Below, piece after piece: positions 1-6,864 of a stretch of 13,333 nt of DNA. The stretch's first letter is position 1, and every line of letters starts with the position of its first letter. The position numbers and the translations under genes are program-made. The stretch is from a bacterium. GTDB taxonomy: Bacteria > SZUA-79 > Acidulodesulfobacterales > Acidulodesulfobacteraceae. The DNA lies in NCBI GenBank assembly GCA_021784835.1, contig JAJYHI010000148.1, positions 1 through 13,333 of the forward strand, read 5' to 3'. The notes under the pieces are model-generated. The model saw only the letters and a list, made by a program, of their open reading frames with translations, was not told where the DNA came from and did no database searches.

Positions 1-8
1 ATTTAAAA

Positions 9-440
9 ATGTTCAGCAGTATCTACGGAATACTCGGCGACAGTTTAAACGTGCTTGACGACAGGCAGAACGTTATTGCTTCTAACGTCGCAAACGCCAA
101 TACGCCCGGATATAAAGCGAAAGAGCTTAACTTCGAGCAGGTTATGCGCGGACTCGTTCCGTCGGCTAATTCTCTGCCTATGGAGGCTACGTCGCAAAAA
201 GATTTATCGGGCGGCGGTCTTGTATCCGGTTCGTCTTCCGAAGAACAGTCGGATTACATAAAATCTTTCGTGCATAATCAAAACAGCGAAACGGTGCCGG
301 CTTTAGACGGCAATACGGTAAATCTTAGCAAAGAGATGAGCGATATGACTTCAAACGCGATAAGGTTTCAGGCTGTCGCAAAATTACTATCTAAAAAATT
401 TGCCACGCTTAGTTATGCCATAGACAATACTATGCCGTAA
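9..440 (+). CDS. flgB: Flagellar proximal rod protein FlgB
   Basis: FlgB is a structural subunit of the proximal rod that joins the MS ring to the distal rod in the periplasm; it is exported by the flagellar type III apparatus. The 143-residue product has the usual family length. Near the N-terminus (about residues 22-34) it carries the rod/hook signature VIASNVANANTPGY, and the C-terminal helix (about 105-138) is the typical heptad-rich segment. The ATG at 9 is only 8 bases from the window edge, so its ribosome binding site cannot be judged, but the N-terminus matches the family well. It is the first gene seen of a collinear cluster flgB-flgC-fliE-fliF-fliG-fliH; anything upstream is outside the window. 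The identification is firm. Confidence 0.96.
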   Translation: MFSSIYGILGDSLNVLDDRQNVIASNVANANTPGYKAKELNFEQVMRGLVPSANSLPMEATSQKDLSGGGLVSGSSSEEQSDYIKSFVHNQNSETVPALDGNTVNLSKEMSDMTSNAIRFQAVAKLLSKKFATLSYAIDNTMP

Positions 441-456
441 CTGCGTAATTATTACC

Positions 457-484
457 GCTGTGCCTGAATTAAATTCCGCACAGC
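457..484 (+). other. Stem-loop 1 in the flgB-flgC gap
   Basis: GCTGTGC (457-463) pairs exactly with GCACAGC (478-484). Inside, GAATT and AATTC are arranged around a central A, giving an inner stem after a small bulge. No T-run follows, so a Rho-independent terminator is unlikely. A role in mRNA processing or in adjusting flgB/flgC stoichiometry is inference. Confidence 0.5.
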
Positions 485-496
485 CAATAAATAAAA

Positions 497-525
497 ATAA
501 GGACGGAATTGAATTCTGTCCTTAT
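497..525 (+). other. Stem-loop 2 in the flgB-flgC gap
   Basis: A 29-nt near-perfect palindrome. ATAAGGACGGAAT pairs with ATTCTGTCCTTAT (13 pairs, one of them G-U) around a 3-nt TGA loop. It sits 12 nt after stem-loop 1 and about 10 nt before the flgC Shine-Dalgarno sequence. The base of the stem is AT-only and no T-run follows, so termination is unlikely. It could block 3'-5' decay or affect flgC initiation (inference). Confidence 0.55.
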
Positions 526-536
526 CACAAAATGAA

Positions 537-545
537 AAGGGGTGA
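537..545 (+). promoter_or_regulatory. Ribosome binding site of flgC
   Basis: The segment AAGGGGTGA resembles the anti-SD complement AAGGAGGTGA and lies 3 nt before the ATG at 549 (its G-rich core is about 6 nt upstream). It supports this start for flgC. Confidence 0.7.
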
Positions 546-548
546 CTT

Positions 549-941
549 ATGGGTTTTAACGAATCTTTAAAAATTGCGGCGCAGGGGCTTAACGCCGAAA
601 GAATAAGGATGAACGTAATTTCATCCAATCTTGCAAACATAAATACCGACGATGCAGGAAACGGACTGCCTTACGTAAAAAAAGAGCCGCTGTTTAAAAC
701 CGTCAAATTTAAAAACTATTTAGGCGTAGAAGTCGAAAAAATAGAAAACGCTAAAAATCCGTTTTCCGAGAAATACGACCCGGGCAACCCTCTTGCAAAC
801 AAAGCAGGCTACGTCAAAACTCCTAATATATCGGCTATAAGGGAGCTTGTAAATATGATATCCGCTACGAGAGCTTATCAGGCGGACGCTCAAGTTATTT
901 CGGAATCAAAAGCTATGTCGCAGTCGTCTTTACAAATTTAG
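549..941 (+). CDS. flgC: Flagellar proximal rod protein FlgC
   Basis: FlgC is a second proximal rod subunit and assembles with FlgB, FlgF and FliE between the MS ring and distal rod. The 130-residue product carries the N-terminal rod signature around residues 23-33 (VISSNLANINT). It ends with the diagnostic C-terminal segment around residues 96-115 (RELVNMISATRAYQADAQVI), matching the conserved FlgC/FlgG-type ending. The length is slightly below the usual 135-145, with a compact middle. A good Shine-Dalgarno sequence precedes the ATG. It follows flgB after 107 nt containing two tandem hairpins and precedes fliE after 156 nt, so expression from flgB may not be uniform. The identification is firm. 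Confidence 0.96.
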   Translation: MGFNESLKIAAQGLNAERIRMNVISSNLANINTDDAGNGLPYVKKEPLFKTVKFKNYLGVEVEKIENAKNPFSEKYDPGNPLANKAGYVKTPNISAIRELVNMISATRAYQADAQVISESKAMSQSSLQI

Positions 942-976
942 CGAAATACCCAAATATGTTATGTTTTATGTAAATA

Positions 977-985
977 TGATATAAT
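977..985 (+). promoter_or_regulatory. Candidate extended -10 promoter before fliE
   Basis: TGATATAAT contains an exact TATAAT (980-985) preceded by TG one base away, the extended -10 arrangement. No good -35 hexamer lies at 16-18 nt spacing (TGTTAT at 957-962 is poor), as can be tolerated with an extended -10. Transcription would start near 992 and leave a leader of about 105 nt before fliE. AT-rich sequence throws up such motifs by chance, so this is moderate support only. Confidence 0.4.
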
Positions 986-1080
986 TTATACAATTACTAA
1001 AATAAGAAGCTTAGAAGTTGCTTAATAAATTCATAAGATAGAATTTTAGCCCGATTAAAGTTATTTAAAGGTATTCTAAA

Positions 1081-1086
1081 AGGAGG
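1081..1086 (+). promoter_or_regulatory. Strong Shine-Dalgarno of fliE
   Basis: AGGAGG, preceded by AAA, is the best ribosome binding site in the window. It sits 11 nt before the ATG at 1098, slightly farther than optimal, and fixes that start. Confidence 0.75.
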
Positions 1087-1097
1087 TTCGATTTATA

Positions 1098-1445
1098 ATG
1101 GCGATACCGATAGGAATAGGAAACGGCGATTTGGCGGGACTTAATCCCGCGTCGGAGATTAAAGAGCTTAATCCCAATAATATATTAGGAAGCGGCGGCG
1201 GTTCCGTACAGTCTGATAACGGAAGCGGTTCTTTTGCCGACGCTCTTTTAAATTCTATAAATAAAGTCAACGAACTGCAAAATAAGGCAAATAACTCGGC
1301 CGAAGCTATAGCGACCGGCCAATCTTCAAATATACATCAGGCTATGATAGATATGGAAAAAGCTAACGACTCTTTCGAACTTATGATGCAGGTCAGAAAC
1401 AAAATAGTCACGGCTTACAATACTATTATGCAAATGCAGGTATAA
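1098..1445 (+). CDS. fliE: Flagellar hook-basal body adaptor FliE
   Basis: FliE links the FliF MS ring to the proximal rod and is the first rod component exported. The 115-residue product has a Gly/Asn/Ser-rich, probably disordered N-terminus (about 1-45). It then shows the family pattern: SFADALLNSINKVNELQNKA (about 45-64), a Q-S-x-[IN]-[IH]-x-A-[MI] element near 76-83, and the conserved C-terminal helix ending in MMQVRNKIVTAYNTIMQMQV. The C-terminal arrangement (LMMQVRNK, AYNTIM) is highly characteristic. The protein is about 10 residues longer than the E. coli homologue, all of it in the flexible N-terminus. A strong Shine-Dalgarno sequence precedes the gene, and fliF follows after 61 nt. 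Confidence 0.95.
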   Translation: MAIPIGIGNGDLAGLNPASEIKELNPNNILGSGGGSVQSDNGSGSFADALLNSINKVNELQNKANNSAEAIATGQSSNIHQAMIDMEKANDSFELMMQVRNKIVTAYNTIMQMQV

Positions 1446-1506
1446 AATTTTCCATATAAATACCGTTCTATGAATAAAAATACTATAAATTCGCAATTAG
1501 GATTAA

Positions 1507-3108
1507 ATGGCAGCCAATTTTAAAGAATTAGGTACGCAGTTAAAGACTTTTTTTACCGAACTTTCCATCGAAAGAAAGATAGTCTTCCTCCTTGTACTGG
1601 CGGGGGTAGCTATAGCCGTATATTTAACGGCGGTTTACGCTACCGCTCCTAAATACGGCGTTCTTTATTCAAATTTAAACGCAACGAGCGCTTCCCAAAT
1701 AATCAGCAAACTTCATTCATACAATATTCCTTATCAACTTAAAGACAGGGGCAAAACCGTTCTTATACCTAAAAGCGACGTTTACAAAACACGGCTAAAG
1801 CTAGCTTCCATAGGTCTTCCACGGCAGGAAGGGGTGGGCTTTTCCATATTCGACAAAGTTCAGATAGGAATGACCGATTTTATGCAGCATGTCGATTATC
1901 AGAGGGCACTGCAAGGCGAACTTGAAAGAACTATAGACCAGATTAACAGCATTAAATATTCGAGGGTGCTTATAGTACTGCCGAGACAATCCGTTTTCGT
2001 TACGAGAAGGACGCCGGCAAAAGCGTCGGTAATCGTCAAATTAAGGTCGGGAATGACGCTCGACAAAATGCAGGTAAACGGAATAATTCATTTAGTCGCA
2101 AGCGCCGTAGAAAGTTTAAAACCTAAAAACATTACCATAGTGGATACGGAAGGGAAGGTACTTTCTATTCCTACGAAAAGTTCTTTCGCATATACGGTAA
2201 ATCAGTTAAACTATGTCCGTAAAATAGAAAAAGGCTTGGAAAGTAAAATTAATTCAATGTTAATACCTGTGGTAGGAGCCGGAAACGTAACGTCTAAAGT
2301 TTACGTTAAGGTCGATTTCGCAAAAAAAGTAGAATCTAAACTGACTTATAATCCTAATACTACCGCCATAGTATCCCAGCAGACGTATAAATCTTCTTCT
2401 ACCGGAGCATTAAAGCCTCAGGGTATTCCGGGCGCAAAATCAAACCTGCCGCCGGGAAAGGTTCCTATACCTGTAGGAAAACCAAGCGTTCATACGGTAA
2501 AAAAAGAAACCACAAACTACGACGTATCTAAAAAAATAGAAAAAATATCCTACCCCGTGGGAACTATTAAAAGAGTTTACGCTTCCGTATTAGTCAACGG
2601 AACTTATAAAAAAATCAAATCGGCTAAAGGTAAAACTGCCGAACGATATATTCCCAGAAGCTCATCCGAAATGAGTCTTTTTAAAAATATAGTAAAAACG
2701 GCAATAGGTTATTCTAAGACGGCAAAAGATAAAGTCGTCGTGGCTAATATTCCTTTTAAAAAAATAAGCTATAAAATATCGGCGCCTCCTAAAAAAACCT
2801 TCGCAAAGCTGATAAAATCTAATCTTGGAGAAATAATAAGATACGGCGTTATATTGATAGGCGTTATATTGCTAATTCTAATTATTTTAAGGCCGTTGAT
2901 GCATTACATAACTGCTTACGAATCGCACGGAAAAGCACGTTCTTCAGAAGAAGAAAGGCTGGAAGCGCTTGCGCAGATAAAACAGGAATCTATTGCGCCG
3001 CCGGAACCAGACGTTAAAGATGTGGCGTCAAATATAGTAAAATCCGACCCCGACGCCGCGGTCAATTACGTAAGAAATTTATTAAAAGATACCGGAAGGG
3101 AAATATAA
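1507..3108 (+). CDS. fliF: Flagellar MS-ring protein FliF
   Basis: FliF oligomerises in the inner membrane to form the MS ring, the platform for the rod, the export gate and the FliG rotor. The 533-residue protein has a transmembrane helix at about 24-46 and a YscJ/FliF ring-building region at about 47-220 (KYGVLYSNL near 49-57, GLPRQEGVGFSIFD near 103-116). A flexible region contains the conserved GIPGAKSNLPP (306-316). A second transmembrane helix spans about 441-464, and a cytosolic tail ends in DPDAAVNYVRNLLKD, the FliG-binding segment. All hallmark parts are present and the length is typical. A weak TTAGGA lies 4 nt before the ATG. The stop codon abuts the fliG start, implying translational coupling that would match FliF:FliG stoichiometry. 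Confidence 0.97.
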   Translation: MAANFKELGTQLKTFFTELSIERKIVFLLVLAGVAIAVYLTAVYATAPKYGVLYSNLNATSASQIISKLHSYNIPYQLKDRGKTVLIPKSDVYKTRLKLASIGLPRQEGVGFSIFDKVQIGMTDFMQHVDYQRALQGELERTIDQINSIKYSRVLIVLPRQSVFVTRRTPAKASVIVKLRSGMTLDKMQVNGIIHLVASAVESLKPKNITIVDTEGKVLSIPTKSSFAYTVNQLNYVRKIEKGLESKINSMLIPVVGAGNVTSKVYVKVDFAKKVESKLTYNPNTTAIVSQQTYKSSSTGALKPQGIPGAKSNLPPGKVPIPVGKPSVHTVKKETTNYDVSKKIEKISYPVGTIKRVYASVLVNGTYKKIKSAKGKTAERYIPRSSSEMSLFKNIVKTAIGYSKTAKDKVVVANIPFKKISYKISAPPKKTFAKLIKSNLGEIIRYGVILIGVILLILIILRPLMHYITAYESHGKARSSEEERLEALAQIKQESIAPPEPDVKDVASNIVKSDPDAAVNYVRNLLKDTGREI

Positions 3109-4110
3109 ATGGCAAGAAGATTATCCGGACCCGAAAAAGCGGCGGTTTTCTTGGTTTCAGTCGGCGAAGACGCGGCATCGGAAATCATTAAAAGATTAGA
3201 ACTTATGGAAATCCAAAAAATTACCAAGTATATGGATAACCTTCCGACTATCGAAAAAGAAGAGTCCGAAAATATACTTAAGGATTTTAACTCTAATTTT
3301 TCAAAGGTGGGACTGATAGTAAGGGGCGACGATTACGTAAAAAATTTAATAGCAAAATCGCTTGACCCGGACAAAGCAAAAAAAATATTAGATAATCTTC
3401 ACGGACCAATCGAAGAAGAAGGCCTGCAGACTTTAAAGTGGCTCGACCCTCATGTTATAGCCGATTTCGTTAAAAACGAACATCCTCAAACCATCGCCCT
3501 AATTCTTGGACACTTAGAATCTCTTTCTGCCGCCGTAGTAATAGGGCTTCTGCCTTCTTCCATCAGGTCTCAGGTAGTTTTTAGGCTTTCAAAACTAGAA
3601 AGAGTACCGCCGGGGGTTATCAAAGATTTAGACGAAGTGCTTCAGGAACAGCTTAAATCTACAGGCTCCACGCAGAGCAAATTGGTGGGGGGCGTCCGCG
3701 TAGTCGCGGATATTTTAAACAATATGGATAAATCCATAGAAGAACCTATTCTTGCCGACATTGAAAAATTAGACAAAGAAGAAGCCGAAAAAATCAGGGA
3801 ATTAATGTTTACTTTCGACGACCTTGCAAGCGTAGACGATAAATCCATGCAACTTATTTTAAGAGAAGTTTCTCACGACCAGATAGTCCTTGCTTTAAAA
3901 ACGGCTTCCGAAGAACTTAACAACAAAATTCTTGCAAACGTTTCAAAAAGAGCTCAGGAAATGATTAAAGACGATCTCGAAGCTATGGGACCTAAAAAAC
4001 TTTCCGAAGTCGAAAAAGTCCAGCACGAAATATTAAAGGTAGCAAGAAGGCTTGAAGACGAAGGCAAAATAAGCCTTGCCGTAAAAAGCGAAAGCGAAAA
4101 ATTAGTATGA
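3109..4110 (+). CDS. fliG: Flagellar motor switch protein FliG
   Basis: FliG is the rotor component that binds FliF through its N-terminal domain and the stator MotA through its C-terminal domain. It generates torque and takes part in direction switching. The 333-residue product is full length: an N-terminal domain (about 1-100), a middle ARM domain with the EHPQ motif at 124-127 (NEHPQTIALIL), a GGVRVVADILNNMD linker near 194-207, and a C-terminal domain with MFTFDDL (233-239). The charged torque helix follows (DDKSMQLILREV, about 243-254), and the protein ends with EAMGPKKLSEVE. It starts directly after the fliF stop; its Shine-Dalgarno-like GGAAGGGA lies inside the end of fliF. It overlaps fliH by 4 nt (ATGA). 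Confidence 0.97.
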   Translation: MARRLSGPEKAAVFLVSVGEDAASEIIKRLELMEIQKITKYMDNLPTIEKEESENILKDFNSNFSKVGLIVRGDDYVKNLIAKSLDPDKAKKILDNLHGPIEEEGLQTLKWLDPHVIADFVKNEHPQTIALILGHLESLSAAVVIGLLPSSIRSQVVFRLSKLERVPPGVIKDLDEVLQEQLKSTGSTQSKLVGGVRVVADILNNMDKSIEEPILADIEKLDKEEAEKIRELMFTFDDLASVDDKSMQLILREVSHDQIVLALKTASEELNNKILANVSKRAQEMIKDDLEAMGPKKLSEVEKVQHEILKVARRLEDEGKISLAVKSESEKLV

Positions 4111-4835
4111 GTAAAATCCTTAAAGATTACGAATTAAATATGGAGGGCCAAACCTTATACGACGGCAAAAAAACCATCTTAGCCAACGTTCTGAGAGGAG
4201 AAGAATCGAGCGCGAAAGAAAACGCCGAACTTGTATCGGCTCTGGAATCAATACCGTCTTCCCTTCAAAAATATATAATTTCTTATATCGAAGATTATAA
4301 AAATAAAACGGAAAAAGAGTTTAAAGAAAAAGAAAATTCCGTTTTCGAATCTGCAAAACAAAAAGGATATGCCGAAGGCTTTGAAAGCGGCAAATCTGAA
4401 GCATTAAAATCAATGGAAGAAAGCGTTAAAAATATATTTTCCGCCGCTGAATCCATAAAGCAGTTTAAGAACGAGCTATACGAAGACGTTAAAGAAGATG
4501 TAGTAAACCTATCGATAAAAATCGCCGAAACGATAACTAAATCAAAAATAGCGGCCGACGACGGCGTGTTGTTTAATATAATAGCGTCCGCAATCAATAA
4601 GTCCTCCGATGCCGTAAATTTTACTATATGCCTTAATCCCGAAGATTACAAAGCATTGAATAAAAACCCCGATGCCTTAAAAGATTTCTTGTCGAAGGAA
4701 GCAGACACGGATTTTATTCAGGATAAAAACGTTCAATCCGGAAACGTCGTTATAAGGACGGATTTCGGTGAAATAGACGCAAAAATTTCTACTCAGATAG
4801 AAAGAATAAAAAATATGTTTACTAAAGTTTTTTAA
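4107..4835 (+). CDS. fliH: Flagellar export-apparatus protein FliH
   Basis: FliH is the peripheral stalk-like regulator of the export ATPase FliI; it dimerises and tethers FliI to the C-ring and export gate. The 242-residue protein shows the family architecture: a variable N-terminus, a charged helical region, and the characteristic GxxxGxxxG helix (G87, G91, G95). A long helix follows at about 100-150. The C-terminal FliH/V-type ATPase E-like domain ends with SGNVVIRTDFGEIDAKISTQ (about 211-230), matching the conserved 'FGEIDA.I.TQ' segment. The start overlaps the fliG stop (ATGA), so translation is probably coupled. The expected partner fliI does not follow. Instead a convergent gene begins and overlaps the last 14 bases of fliH, so fliI must be elsewhere. 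Confidence 0.92.
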   Translation: MSKILKDYELNMEGQTLYDGKKTILANVLRGEESSAKENAELVSALESIPSSLQKYIISYIEDYKNKTEKEFKEKENSVFESAKQKGYAEGFESGKSEALKSMEESVKNIFSAAESIKQFKNELYEDVKEDVVNLSIKIAETITKSKIAADDGVLFNIIASAINKSSDAVNFTICLNPEDYKALNKNPDALKDFLSKEADTDFIQDKNVQSGNVVIRTDFGEIDAKISTQIERIKNMFTKVF

Positions 4836-5346
4836 TCTTTTTTATTTTTAATCTTTCTTTTTTTGAAAGTTTATGAGGATTGCCTTTTTTTGCGCCGCCG
4901 GTTCTTCTTTCTGCATCGTCGTCATCTTCTTCATACAGACGGTTTTCGCCGTTTTCGATAATGCCGCGGGCTAATTTTACAAACTCGTCGATATCCAAGC
5001 AGGAACAGTCGGCATTTGAAACTCGGCGCCTTATACCGTTATCGTTAGTTACTACCAATAAACTGCCCTTTATGCTCTTAGACAGCCTTACTATAACGTC
5101 GTCCGCTTTTTCGTCTTTTTTTGAATACACCACTTCAATATTTTGACGGTTGTATTTCGACTCCAAAGGTTCGTCGGTATTGTATCCGTCAAAAACCACT
5201 ACCACTTTATTCTTTTTTACATTATAATATTTTGATAAAAAATTTATCGTCTCTTCTCTTAGCTTTTGAAGTTCGTCGGATTTAAAACTAACTTTAAAGT
5301 AAGAGTTGAAAATAAAATTGTATCCATCTATTATTATAGTCAGCAT
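4822..5346 (-). CDS. yacP: YacP-like NYN/PIN-domain ribonuclease
   Basis: A single-domain NYN (PIN-like) protein related to YacP/Rae1, whose Bacillus member is a ribosome-associated endoribonuclease. With the ATG at 5346 the product is 174 residues. It opens with MLTIIIDGYNFIF, matching the family's first strand and acidic residue (D7). Further likely metal-binding acids are D53 (VVVFDGYNT), D82-D83 (EKADDVI) and D102 (VVTNDNGIRRRV). The tail is an acidic DDDD patch followed by a Lys-rich end, as suits RNA or ribosome contact. A longer reading from a TTG at 5385 is less likely because a good promoter (5356-5385) would place transcription start downstream of it. There is no Shine-Dalgarno; the mRNA would be almost leaderless. 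It is convergent with fliH (14-bp overlap) and divergent from the sigma-54 activator. The family call is firm; the exact substrate is unknown. Confidence 0.85.
   Translation of the reverse strand: MLTIIIDGYNFIFNSYFKVSFKSDELQKLREETINFLSKYYNVKKNKVVVVFDGYNTDEPLESKYNRQNIEVVYSKKDEKADDVIVRLSKSIKGSLLVVTNDNGIRRRVSNADCSCLDIDEFVKLARGIIENGENRLYEEDDDDAERRTGGAKKGNPHKLSKKERLKIKKIKKL
5306..5334 (+). promoter_or_regulatory. Sigma-70-type promoter of the sigma-54 activator gene
   Basis: TTGAAA (5306-5311, 5 of 6) and TATTAT (5329-5334, 5 of 6) are separated by exactly 17 nt. Transcription would start near 5341, giving a leader of about 27 nt before the ATG at 5368. The promoter lies inside the first codons of the divergent yacP gene. 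Confidence 0.6.
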
Positions 5347-5355
5347 AGTATATAA

Positions 5356-5385
5356 ATTATAAATAATATGAATAATATTAGTCAA
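5356..5385 (-). promoter_or_regulatory. Sigma-70-type promoter of yacP
   Basis: On the minus strand, TTGACT (5385 to 5380, 5 of 6) and a perfect TATAAT (5361 to 5356) are separated by 18 nt. Transcription would start near 5349, only about 3 nt before the ATG at 5346. It overlaps the start codon and first codons of the divergent activator gene. Confidence 0.6.
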
Positions 5386-6864
5386 ACGGAAAAAAACGAA
5401 TATTTAGTTTATATATTGTCTGAACAAAAAAAAACGGCAGAAACTATAAAAAAAGCTCTCTCGCGGACTTTGCCGGAAGACAATATCGCCGTAGCCGCCG
5501 GTTTCAAAAACCTGCCGCGCAGTTTCAACAGTAATACTTACATTATAACCGAATACGACGAAAATTGCATAAAAGAAATATCGGCGATAAAACCGAAAAG
5601 AAACGTTAAACTTTATGTTTATATAGAAAACTTAAACAAATTAGATGAGCGGGACGTGATTTTTTTAATAAAACATAATATAGACCACGTAATTCATTCG
5701 GGAAATATCGAAAAATTGGCTTACGAAAGGTTTATCGACGCTAAAATTTTCAAAAAGAAGCGCTACAACGCTTTTATCGATAAAGAATCCACCCTGCTTG
5801 AAGATTTATCCGCCGAAAATGAAGATGTTAAAGATACCGGCGTCAATATTTACGGAATTTCGGAGCATATCGCCGAGGTCGTAAAAAAAATCTGCAGAAT
5901 CGCGCCTTCGGAAAGTTCGGTTCTTATTACCGGAGAATCAGGCACGGGGAAAGAACTGATCGCAAGATTGATACACGATAAATCCAAGCGAAGCGAACGC
6001 CCTATGGTATCGGTAAATTGCGGAGCGTTTCCGGAAGGACTTCTGGAAAGCGAACTGTTCGGATACAAAAAAGGCGCCTTTACCGGAGCGTTTACCGACA
6101 AGCTCGGCAGATTCGACCTTGCGGATAAATCGACGCTGTTTTTGGATGAAATAGGCGATATGAGCCCTTCTCTCCAAGTAAAACTACTAAGAGTTATTCA
6201 GGAAAGAGAAATAGAGCCGGTAGGTTCGGTAAAAACAAAAAAAATAGACGTAAGAATCATTTCCGCCACTAATAAAAATTTAGAAGAACTTATTGCTAAA
6301 AATCTATTCAGAGAAGATTTCTATTACAGAATTAACGTAATACCCGTTCATCTTCTGCCCTTAAGAGAAAGGAAGGTGGATATTATTATTCTTATATACT
6401 ATTTTTTAAAAAAATTCGGCGAGTACCAGAACGACTCGGTTTACGGAATTTCCGAAGATGCTTTCTACATACTCTTAAACTATCCGTGGTCGGGCAACGT
6501 CCGGGAGCTTGAAAATTTAATGGAAATGCTGGTAGTATTAAACGAAGGCGGCTTGATAACCGAAAAAGATATTCCCGATAAATATTTAAAAAAATCAAAT
6601 AATATCGTCCATTCCGAAAGTTTACTTCAAGGACGTACAGAAAATTTAAATATAGGCGAAAAAAATATAACGCGGTTTGACGAAGAACCTTTTCAAATTA
6701 ATTTAAAAGAAAAAATGGAATCTGCGGAAAGAGAAATTGTTGAAAAAGCTATGAAAATTTCCGGAGGCGTAAAGGAAAAAGCGGCAAAAATGCTGGGACT
6801 TAACAGAACTACTTTAATAGAAAAATTAAAAAGATATGAAAAAAATAAAAAAAATAAAAAATAA
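5368..6864 (+). CDS. Sigma-54-dependent transcriptional activator, FleQ/FlrC-like
   Basis: A bacterial enhancer-binding protein that uses ATP to open promoters held by RNA polymerase-sigma-54. In the 498-residue product, residues 1-125 look like a receiver fold without its phosphorylation residues. The AAA+ domain follows, with Walker A GESGTGKE (189-196), an intact sigma-54-contacting GAFTGA loop (236-241), Walker B LFLDEIGDM (257-265), arginine-finger region REDFYYRINV (315-324) and sensor II GNVRELEN (386-393). A Fis-type helix-turn-helix ends the protein (about 454-490). Its recognition helix, LNRTTLIEKLKRY, is of the form found in flagellar regulators FleQ and FlrC. With the flagellar cluster next door, control of flagellar genes is the likely job (inference); FleQ, FlrA and FlrC types cannot be separated here. 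It has its own promoter inside yacP and no clear Shine-Dalgarno. Its 3' end overlaps the next gene by 29 nt. Confidence 0.9.
   Translation: MNNISQTEKNEYLVYILSEQKKTAETIKKALSRTLPEDNIAVAAGFKNLPRSFNSNTYIITEYDENCIKEISAIKPKRNVKLYVYIENLNKLDERDVIFLIKHNIDHVIHSGNIEKLAYERFIDAKIFKKKRYNAFIDKESTLLEDLSAENEDVKDTGVNIYGISEHIAEVVKKICRIAPSESSVLITGESGTGKELIARLIHDKSKRSERPMVSVNCGAFPEGLLESELFGYKKGAFTGAFTDKLGRFDLADKSTLFLDEIGDMSPSLQVKLLRVIQEREIEPVGSVKTKKIDVRIISATNKNLEELIAKNLFREDFYYRINVIPVHLLPLRERKVDIIILIYYFLKKFGEYQNDSVYGISEDAFYILLNYPWSGNVRELENLMEMLVVLNEGGLITEKDIPDKYLKKSNNIVHSESLLQGRTENLNIGEKNITRFDEEPFQINLKEKMESAEREIVEKAMKISGGVKEKAAKMLGLNRTTLIEKLKRYEKNKKNKK

Noticed and set aside
497..525. Hairpin between flgB and flgC as a Rho-independent terminator.
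   Set aside because: No T-run follows, and flgC continues in the same direction with a good ribosome binding site.
452..640. Minus-strand 62-codon frame across the flgB-flgC gap.
   Set aside because: It overlaps the start of flgC and two hairpins and has no supporting signal.
1007..1022. Possible sigma-54 promoter before fliE (AAGCTTA, then TTGC in the -12 position).
   Set aside because: The invariant GG of the -24 element is AG and only 2 of 7 consensus bases match.
1026..1057. Possible sigma-28 promoter (TAAA and CCCGATTA) before fliE.
   Set aside because: The -10 matches 6 of 8, but the only TAAA is about 20 nt away instead of about 15.
4295..4597. Minus-strand open frame of 100 codons inside fliH.
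   Set aside because: It lies wholly opposite a well-supported gene, has no ribosome binding site, and its composition is that of a reverse-complement shadow.
5347..5385. Longer yacP reading from a TTG at 5385.
   Set aside because: The added 13 residues do not match the family start, and the promoter overlaps this stretch.
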